Below, piece by piece: positions 56,435-64,000 of a stretch of 64,000 bases of DNA. The stretch is from Anisus vortex (Eukaryota > Mollusca > Gastropoda > Planorbidae), in the NCBI GenBank assembly GCA_949126835.1, contig OX421494.1, positions 4,099,201 to 4,163,200 on the forward strand, in the 5' to 3' direction. Under the pieces are notes generated by a model. It did not search any database. It was not told where the DNA came from and saw only the letters and a program-made list of their open reading frames with translations. A program made the position numbers and the translations under genes. The first letter of the stretch is position 1. Each line of letters starts with the position of its first letter.

Positions 56435-58618
56435 TCTCTCCATTTCTTGTTAAATTAGATAGTTTGTTTGTTTAAACAAAACTAAAATGACATGTATGCA
56501 ACGCAACGAGAGGGACCTAGATCTAGTGCGGGAACTACAAAGAAAAGTCTGGAATCCATACTTCGAATTCCTTTAAACATAGTTTAATGGTTGCCTCTTA
56601 ACATAATTCCACGTCGATTAATATGGACAGGTACTTCTGTTGTCTGATCTTCCTCTCCTTTGATGATTCTGTTTATGCACAACATTTTCTTTAGTTTCGA
56701 CGATCACTTCCGGGGGTGTACTTTCAAATAACAGAACAAGAACAACTTTTTTTGTTCAAAGTAAAAGTAATCACCCTGTGCCTACATTGCAGACATTAGC
56801 GGGGGCTGGTGTATGTGTGTGTGTGTGGGGGTCATCCAAATATAACGTCACTAAATTGCATGCATTTTAAAATGTGTGCACCTATTTCCTTTATTCAACT
56901 AATAATCATGAAAGTTATTCGTAAATTTCCTGATTGCCTTTAGAGTCTATAAACGTTTATATTATTTTATCTTTCCGTACAGATAACAAGCATTACACAG
57001 TTTACATAAATATATATAGGCCTATAGACTGCGCTGACTTAAACATATTTTCCAACATAAAATTACCAATTGACACCACCCCCCCCCCCCACACACACTA
57101 CAAAAAAAATTAACCGACAAACACCCAGACTCTAATAGATTCCATAAACCGTTTTTTTTTGCTTTTATCTCCTGTTACGAGTAGATTTATTTCCATATTA
57201 TATTGGTTCTGTTATTATTAACTAAAGTTAAAATGAAATAATCTTAAACCCGAAATGTTTCCGTGTTAGGAATAAAACATGCATATGTCTAGACACTACG
57301 TCATAGCATTAAAATGCGTCATATGTCAGCACGAGGGTTTGAGTCCGTTAGTTTAGTTCTAGTTTGGGCGCTAATGTGTGAGGACTGTTTTGACCACTTT
57401 CTTAAAGATAGGATTACAGCTTGGTTCGTTATAGAGGAATCTCAACTGATTAAGTTTCATTATATAATACTGGTACATGTATTCTGTGGTATTGTTATAT
57501 TTTATCATCTCAACTTGTTAGAATAAAATTGTGTTCAATTTCAAACAGGATTGTGGATTTCCTATATAATAAGGTACAGTTTATCTAAATCATTTCATAC
57601 ACAAAAGATTCATAGCAAACGAGTAAAATAAACATCAAATCTAATTGAATAACATCAATACAAGTTCTTATACAACCTTGTGAGATCCAAGATGGATATG
57701 AATCAAAAGAATATATATATATATATAATAATACATTACTAAAAATATCATCTAACGTCAGTAGCTGATTTCGCACGTGACACTCCCTTGTCATTCTTTG
57801 ATGCAACAATATCGACATCCTGGGAAATTAGACCTCATATATGGACATCCCCTTGAAATTAAAGAGTACAACAGCAACAGACTAAACACAGCCTACTACC
57901 ACTAGATCTATTGTTGTTTTTAAATAACTAGTTTACAATTTATTCTGTGAATAGACAAGTCTTAATGACATTTGACCTATTCAACAGGTCAGTGTTTAAC
58001 GTGTTCATGAACTTCCTGTCTTTTTACGTCAACACTCGTTTAATGATCTTTTCGCCTTTTGCTGGTTTTTGACAATCTATTTCAACCTCGTCGTCCAGTT
58101 CTGGTTTTTTAGAAATATATACTAAGGACTAAGGCTACAATGTTAGTAATAAGGAATCCATTTTTAACATCAAAAGTTAACTTTACGTTAATTAATAGTC
58201 GACGTGTTTATCGCGTTAAGTTAAATTTATTTGTTGGTTTATAAAATAAAGTAGTCAAGAGTGGCATTCTTGGCTATTAAAAAGCTTGGTTCATAGATAC
58301 ATAAAGACGCAAAACAAAAATTCGTTTGCATCAAGCAATAGGCCCACGTTTGGGAATAAAAATCTGTGATTCTTCACTTCTGACGTTCACAATCCACAGT
58401 TTTCTTTCGACATCTTTTGAAAAATGAGATAAAATTTAATCCTTCACATCTTTTCTTACTAGCAGTACAACCAGAACGCAGATATGTTTTGTTAGTAAAT
58501 GAACGAATATGACTGGAAATGTTGATACACGATAAACTTTTTGGTTCACCATAAATGCCACCACCATTAGGACTTATCAATTAATAAAAAGAAAACCTTA
58601 ACCTAAGAAAATTTAGTG
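56435..58618. other. Intron 2 DNA, nothing recognised
   Basis: AT-rich, with short (TG)n, C-run (about 57079-57090) and (TA)n tracts (57711-57726). No exon is needed here: exons 2 and 3 join in phase without one. Confidence 0.5.
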
Positions 58619-58626
58619 AACTAGAC

Positions 58627-60473
58627 CAGGGGTCGGCAACCTTTTGCTAATAGTGTGCCAAACTCTGAATTCAAAATCATTCAGCGTGCCAACAGCCTGA
58701 AAGTAAACCTGCTCTACTTGTTTTTTTTTTATTCATTCTAATAAAACAATTTACGCCGTAGCAAGACCGAGGTCAAGATCAAAATAACTTTATAGTTTAC
58801 AGTTTTGTATTTAATTTTAAAATGTTAACATGGTTTTTATTATCATATTTCTTTATGTTTTCTTTTTACATTTATGGCACATGCATGATTTTATTACTCA
58901 ACTTTCATATTAATGGTTACTGCCTAAAACATTAATTTATTTGTCAGGTTTAACTCTAGCATCTGCAAATTTATTTTTTTAAAATCATTTGGAGGCGCTA
59001 GGAGCTTTTATGAACTCCTGTGGGCCTTTCAGCGTTTAAATGTCGCATTGTATCGGCAACTTCACTCATACCCGTACTGACTTCCCGCCACGAAAGATGG
59101 GTCATCAGTCGTGGTTCAGCTAGTTCCGCCCTCTGCACAATCACTCTCACGTCAAGCATGAGAGCCGAGTGCAGACAGGCTGTAGTCCAGGCCAACCATG
59201 AATGAGGGCCAATGCGAGAGAACAGCAAGCTCCTAGTGTCGGAAGGCTCGGACTACATACCTCTACCGGGTGTATTGTCCAAGCCGTTCCCACTATGTGC
59301 GAACTTGAACGCCTTCAGAAATGAAAATGTACGACAATCAGATACTAGCCAGGAAACCGAGCAGCGATCGCAGTGACTAGACGCTAGACACCCTACACTT
59401 TGTGTAGAGAAGCCAGAGTCATATCATTATAGTTTGATCTCAGCCTGAGATTTTAGTTAATATTTAATAATTATCCGCAATGCTATCAGATTTCCACTGC
59501 ATTGAAGTGAAGTAGATAGGTAGTAATCATACAACGTTAGTAGTTAGTGTACTGTTTTAAGGTTTTAAAATGTACATATAATTTCTTCACTAATATACTA
59601 TTTATATAATTTACAATATCTTTTTATAGTGTTATCATTTTAAAACTATAATTGCAAGCCACGATTTTTTTTTAATAAAGGGAAAATATAAAAAAATCTA
59701 GAAATATTAAAGTAAATAAAAATGAATTAACTATCTCCCTTTTATAAAAGTTTTCACTTTTAAATTTGATTTTATAGTGATACCACAGGTACCTAACAAG
59801 TTATGTTTTGTAATATAACTAATATTGGTTATTAATTAGTATTTCCTTAAATAATTCTAGCATTATGATATTTATTTCAACTAGTAATTAAAGGAATATA
59901 ATTAATTTACGTTAAACAGTTGTAAATGAACATTTCCTGCATTAATTGTTTAAGTCGACTTAAGGAGATTTTTAATAATTCCAACAATTACGTCCAATGT
60001 ACTTTTTGTAAGAGAATAGGACATAGCATTGCAGAATGTTGGAGCGTTAAGAGCGATAAAAGAACTAACAAAGTGGTAATGTGTGCCAGCCATGCACCAA
60101 AACAAAATGTACAAGAAAGCGAAAATACAAACGAACTGAATTCGAAGAAAGATGCTAGTTTATAAGCCTCTTGTATTTATTAAAATATTAATCAAAAGCG
60201 GAAAGTAGAGTGAATGCCTAGCAGTTGAGAACAGCAGATGACTTTCCTGTGCAGCTTCCTTCCAGATTTTGTCGCAAATCGGCACATTTTGATTTTGATG
60301 TCTATTTTTATGTTCGAATTTCAACGCTGCATTTTATAATAGCTAAAATACCACACCCACCCTCCCCCCCCCCCCCCCCACACACAAAAAAAGCCTTCTG
60401 GGAGGTCTTCATGGCGTGCCAATGAAAATCGCTCTGCGTGCCAAGTCTGCATTCCTTAGGTTGCCGACCCCTG
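58627..60473. mobile_element. hAT unit of the GTCGGCAACC family, 1,847 bp, with cargo
   Basis: The termini are perfect 15-bp inverted repeats: CAGGGGTCGGCAACC at 58627-58641 and its complement at 60459-60473. The exact 8-bp duplication AACTAGAC flanks it (58619-58626 and 60474-60481). The first ~110 and last ~70 bp match the ~200-bp MITEs of the same family ('TTCAGCGTGCCAACAGC', 'CGCTCTGCGTGCCAAG'). The ~1.65 kb between is not found in those MITEs. It contains a gag-type zinc-knuckle frame (59926-60165), and a moderately GC-rich, stop-poor stretch at 58990-59400. No hAT transposase (DDE/dimerisation domain) is visible. Confidence 0.88.
59926..60165 (+). pseudogene. Gag-like zinc-knuckle frame inside the hAT unit
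   Basis: A 79-aa frame. Residues CTFCKRIGHSIAEC (about 26-39) have the CX2CX3GHX4C spacing of a retroelement gag zinc knuckle. An additional CINC pair lies at the N-terminus. The tail is Lys/Asn/Glu-rich and ends at a stop (60163-60165). There is no adjacent protease, RT or integrase and no LTR pair that I can see, so it is an isolated piece of an LTR-type gag or an unrelated CCHC protein. It is carried between the hAT ends. Confidence 0.5.
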
Positions 60474-60869
60474 AACTAGACTATATAAAAGTAAAAAAAA
60501 AGAAAGAACAATAAAAAGCTACAACACCACTGCCAGACTAGGCTGTTGAAATAAAAGACAGAACAAAAAAGTGTCTGCTCTGTCTATTGCTTCAACGGTT
60601 GCGTGCCAGGAGAAATGCATAATTAACTTTACGATGGGGGAATTTTTACGACATAGGAGTCCAGGGATTATAGGCAGGGCTCAAGTGGGAGTAATTGGGG
60701 CTGGGGGGCTGTGGGAGGAGAGGCTGAATGGTGGGTCTCGAGATACTGGGGGATAGAAGCGGTAGGTCGCGACCCAACCTCTCCCAAAGCCTTACGTCAG
60801 AACAACATTGCGAACTTGAAAGATTTACAATAATTTTGTTTATCAATCTTTTATCCATCTTTTATATCT

Positions 60870-61165
60870 ATCTCTCTCTCTACCTACCTACATACCTATC
60901 TACCTACCTAACTACATATCTAACTACCTACCTACCTATATATATATCTATCTATCCTTCTGTTTGTATATCTCTCCATATCTTTCTGTCTATATGGGTA
61001 TTTTATGTATGTTTATATATTTTTTTTTATATCTATTTATCTATCTATTCTGTCTGTCTATCAATGGCTATATCTATCTATCCATCTAGTTCTATGTGTA
61101 TCTGTCTGTCTAAATGTTTTATGTATGTATATCCGTCTATCTATCTTTATAGCTCTTGTATCCAT
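60870..61165. repeat. (CTAC/CTAT)n compound simple repeat
   Basis: ACCTACCTAC, then TATCTATC and CTGTCTGT blocks. The 156-aa Tyr/Leu/Ser frame here is an artefact. Confidence 0.9.
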
Positions 61166-61254
61166 CCATTCACCCACCCATGGATGAATAATAAATAAAT
61201 CAATATATACATCAATCTATCGAGTCAATTATTTATCTGCACAACCATTGATCC

Positions 61255-61430
61255 ATCTTTCCATCGATCCATCCATCCACCATTAATAAATCAATCAACA
61301 AATCAATTAACCCACCAATCAATCAATCAACCAATCAATCAAACAATCAACCAACCAACCGATCAACCGATCAATCAATAAATCATTCAATCAACCAATC
61401 AATAAATAAATCAACCATTTTATCTCTAAA
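61255..61430. repeat. (AATC/AACC)n simple repeat next to exon 3
   Basis: CATCGATCCATCCATCC, then (AATCAATCAACC)n units, ending about 40 bp before the exon 3 acceptor. Confidence 0.9.
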
Positions 61431-61469
61431 AATTAATCAATGAAAAAATTTCTTTTCTTTCCCTTCAAG

Positions 61470-61618
61470 GATGCCGCCGACTGACCAGTAATGGACTTTA
61501 TGGCTTACGTCATCTACAGAGACTACAGGAGCTGGAGGTGACCAACTGCCCTGGGGCTAACTCGGCAGTGTGCAGGTACCTGAAGGACAACATGCCCAAC
61601 ACTCTGCTCATAGAATGA
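61470..61618 (+). CDS. FBXL16: F-box/LRR-repeat protein 16, coding exon 3 and stop
   Basis: The acceptor is a T/C-rich tract then CAAG|GA. Bases GA complete the Gly codon begun by the last G of exon 2. It encodes GCRRLTSNGLYGLRHLQRLQ, then ELEVTNCPGANSAVCRYLKD and NMPNTLLIE, followed by TGA at 61616-61618. The final LRR and the C-terminal ..LxIE agree with the vertebrate FBXL16 C-terminus (..ELTNCPGAT.. and ..LVIE). The total is 1,788 bp of coding sequence. No frame break occurs anywhere in the join. Confidence 0.93.
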
Positions 61619-62283
61619 CGTCGCAACCACCCGCTCAACGCTGGACCCGAACTCAGAACCATGTAACGCTAAAACAATATGATAACATTCGTAAGGCTTT
61701 GCATGACACTGGCTGTTCTTTGACAAAGAACGACCACAGGACATTAGAATGTAATATCGCCAGTGTGGAGCACCGTACATTATATGATTAGTGCCAACAA
61801 GTGTTTTCGTATACACATTAAGCTCAATGGGAAAAAAAAAGAACGGTCATTGCTATCTAATGTGATTGGCTGCTTCTGCGAAACGACATAGATATTTTGT
61901 TTTGAAAACGTTGAACTCAAAAAAGTTTTTAAAAAAAGGGTAATTTCAGAGCTTTTTGAAAAAGTTCTTAAAAAATCAGCTTGTATCATTATTGGTAACG
62001 TGACAAAGGTTGCATTTTTGAACCTTAAAGTAACGAAGCCAATAACAGTGACGGTATCAGCCTTGGTAAAACACGGCCCCACCACAAGGGCATCGAATTA
62101 ACTGAATTTACAAGCATGGGTATATCGACAAAACAGTATTGTAATATATGTTACAAATATTATGTGTAAAACTTCTCTAATGTTAACACAAACTGCTCCT
62201 GCCAACTCACTGTACATTTTTTTATTTTTGTTTGTCGGATGTAAATTTCTAGTCAAAAGTTGTGAATCTAATTTGTCAGCAGC
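61619..62283 (+). other. Downstream of FBXL16 stop, probable 3' UTR
   Basis: I see no AATAAA or ATTAAA signal between the stop and the MITE at 62284. The first AATAAA I find on the + strand is near 62974. The 3' UTR is therefore either long or uses a variant signal. Confidence 0.35.
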
Positions 62284-62394
62284 ACAGAGGGCACACCGCG
62301 TCCTATAGACGGAGGAAAAAAAAACGTGGAAACCACGAAAGCACGTGGAAACCACGTCTTTTCCCCGTCGATACGACGTGGTGTGCCCGCTGGG
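62284..62394. mobile_element. CCCAGCGGGCAC palindromic MITE, ~111 bp
   Basis: The left arm, from about 62284, reads AGAGGGCACACCGCGTCCTA. The complement of the right arm reads CCCAGCGGGCACACCACGTC. The two arms pair over about 45 bp, with the centre at 'CCACGAAAGCACGTGG'. The target duplication is not clear, so the superfamily is unassigned. A half copy is at 41985-42045. Confidence 0.75.
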
Positions 62395-62506
62395 ATATTG
62401 AATTACCAGACTAGCCCCATTCCCCTGCAAACTGCGAGGGATTGTGTTAAAAAAAGCGGTTACAATTGATATTTAACCCACAACTCCCTCATATGCGCCC
62501 CCTTTT

Positions 62507-62622
62507 GCGTAATATACATTCCTGCCGTAGCCCCCCCCCCCCAACGCCCCCCCCCACGCCCTCCCACACACACACACACACCTTTCCTTTGAACGTATTT
62601 TGCCGGTTCCAGTAAATTAGTC
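62507..62622 (+). repeat. Dispersed repeat, copy 2 (pair at 54422)
   Basis: Same landmarks as copy 1. The C-run and a (CA)n tract have expanded between them (62531-62581). Confidence 0.75.
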
Positions 62623-63360
62623 TTGCGTTTAAAGGTGTAATTATCTTCACATAAAGAAAGAGTTCTACTCTCCCTGAAGCTAGTACTCACTTAACGCAAG
62701 AATCGTTAAAGCACAAACATAGATAACGTTACTCTCGAGCCAGCGCGCGCTTACTGCGCGTTCGAAGAATTACAGTCAAATGGCGTCATCAATATCTGCA
62801 CTGCCAGTACAGCTTTCAGCTGGAAAAAAAACGGCATAATAGCGTCATCAAAATAAGCGTTGTTAAGAATATGTAAGCTTATATACTTAGTATACTCGCG
62901 AAACAATATATACTTTTCATAAAATAATAATAATAAGACGATTGTTTTAAATAACACTAATAAGCTAAGTAAAAATAAAAATATAACCAAATTTATTGAC
63001 AAGATATTGAAGATTGGATATAGTACTCCACTTTTGAGTACTAAAATGTATTTTTCTTAGATATAGATCGGGAAATAAAGTTATACTCAATACTCCGTTA
63101 GTCAATGAAAATACATCCGAAAGATACACAGATTTTTTAATCAAAGGAGCAGCGCTCTTCATCTCTACTGAGGGTTCTAGTGTTGTTGGACACAAAAAGA
63201 AGTTCTTTTCAAGTGCGATTCTTTAAAATTAATGGCGGCTTAACTATGAAACATTTGGTCTGGCATACTGAGACATTCTGAGACGATTAGAGAAAACTGA
63301 ACATGTTGAGCGTAATAGCATCGAGGGAAACGCTATATAAGTTATATCATTATCATTAAC
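62623..63360. other. Intergenic DNA, nothing recognised
   Basis: AT-rich, no exon or repeat family visible. Confidence 0.4.
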
Positions 63361-63663
63361 CAAAGACTATAATAAGATGGACCGCTTGCTTTAATATTTG
63401 TGCTTTTTGATGACTCGAATGACTTCTTTTCGGAATTCCCGATTCCATTTTGTACTGTACACTTCCGTTTTATTTAATCACTATGATTTTCTCAATGAAA
63501 ACATTAAAATTAAAATGGAAAGTTGTATACAGCGGAAACATTTAGGCAGACTTAAGAGCGTAGAAGTCATTTCTATCTCGTTATTGGATGCGCACGTAAA
63601 AATACCATATAAGCTCTAAAAAATAAGAGCAAGCGGTCTATCTTATAATTACTATAATCTTTG
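63361..63663 (+). mobile_element. 303-bp long-TIR MITE, copy 3
   Basis: Starts CAAAGACTATAATAAGATGG and ends with the complement of a diverged terminus. It is collinear with 38649-38944 ('GACTTCTTTTCGGAATTCCC', 'TCCGTTTTATTTAATC', 'GTTGTATACAGCGGA'). The target duplication is not readable at this copy. Confidence 0.8.
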
Positions 63664-64000
63664 CTAGAATCGACCAGGCCGTGGTTTTAATATATCCGGC
63701 GTATTTTTCTCCAAGGTACGCAACCCCGGGAAACAGTTACCTCCTTTATCTTTTTACACTCCATATTGAATAGACGGCGCTAATGTTTACGAGAAGAGTT
63801 CTCTACTCTTGGAGCTTTTAAAAAGTCATTGTTTCAGCGGGACTTGGTTTAATGGTTCTATTGCCATGTGCTAGCACAGATAGTCCAGTATGTGGCGTTC
63901 AAATCATTCAAATCAATTGGTTATCTTTATTTCAATAAGTCTATAACAACATTTTAATTCAATTTATTTTATTCGTATTTGTATATTCTGAAAACATATG
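63664..64000. other. Intergenic DNA, nothing recognised
   Basis: AT-rich with no supported feature. Confidence 0.4.

Larger units (their letters stand above)
54066..61469 (+). other. FBXL16: FBXL16 intron 2 (7,404 bp)
   Basis: It opens GTTGGT and closes with a T/C tract and AAG at 61467-61469. It holds a hAT left end, two small hAT elements, a 1.85-kb hAT unit with a zinc-knuckle frame, and simple repeats. I recognise nothing in the remaining parts (about 54516-55149, 56435-58618 and 60482-60870), which are AT-rich. Confidence 0.9.

Overview
This is a window of AT-rich animal (metazoan) nuclear DNA. The one host gene I can identify with confidence is an F-box/leucine-rich-repeat protein of the FBXL16 family on the + strand. 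It has three coding exons (46222-47711, 53917-54065, 61470-61618) and two large introns (6,205 and 7,404 bp). The splice sites are canonical, the phases join without a break, and the joined frame encodes 595 residues. Its exons are GC-rich and contrast sharply with the surrounding AT-rich DNA. The repeat content (tRNA-derived SINEs, several LINE families, hAT swarms, ATCT/CTGT microsatellites, long poly-G/poly-C runs) would suit a mollusc, perhaps a gastropod. That taxonomic guess is inference, not something the sequence proves.

From 1 to about 46 kb the window is gene-poor. It is built from layered transposable-element debris and tandem arrays. The layers are: (a) LINE family 'A', a Jockey/CR1-like element with a decayed reverse transcriptase at 40403-41785 and many 3'-end scraps; (b) LINE family 'B' (7081-7820 and 18345-19200), which ends in a heptamer-type (TTCATTG) tail; (c) L2/CR1-like fragments (8985-10480, split by a later hAT insertion, and 50850-52240); (d) LINE fragments with the 'GHV' C-terminal motif (19860-20290, 23485-23670, 49320-49700, 53090-53500); (e) one tRNA-derived SINE family with at least eight copies; (f) non-autonomous DNA transposons with readable target-site duplications: hAT, PIF/Harbinger, piggyBac-like 73-bp MITEs and an unassigned 296-bp long-TIR MITE.

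Tandem arrays are prominent: 46 bp x4 (7457), 23 bp x14 (20275), 45 bp x9 (21671), 12 bp (25000), 24 bp x~21 (30229), two ~1.07-kb units plus a partial one (30990-33480), 30 bp x10 (33956), 61 bp x14 (35739) and 34 bp x~29 (49814, inside FBXL16 intron 1). Most of the longer open reading frames in the window are products of these arrays and not genes. A second possible host exon lies at 34308-34497 or longer. It has a strong splice acceptor, a short membrane-anchor-like reading frame and an overlapping second frame. It is unproven.

The most informative observations are these: a set of hAT elements whose 8-bp target duplications fit the nnnTAnnn pattern; a 1,847-bp hAT-flanked unit carrying a gag-type zinc knuckle; a minisatellite that seems to have expanded from a LINE coding motif; nested insertions that give relative ages; and the unexplained GC-core tandem units at 31-33 kb.
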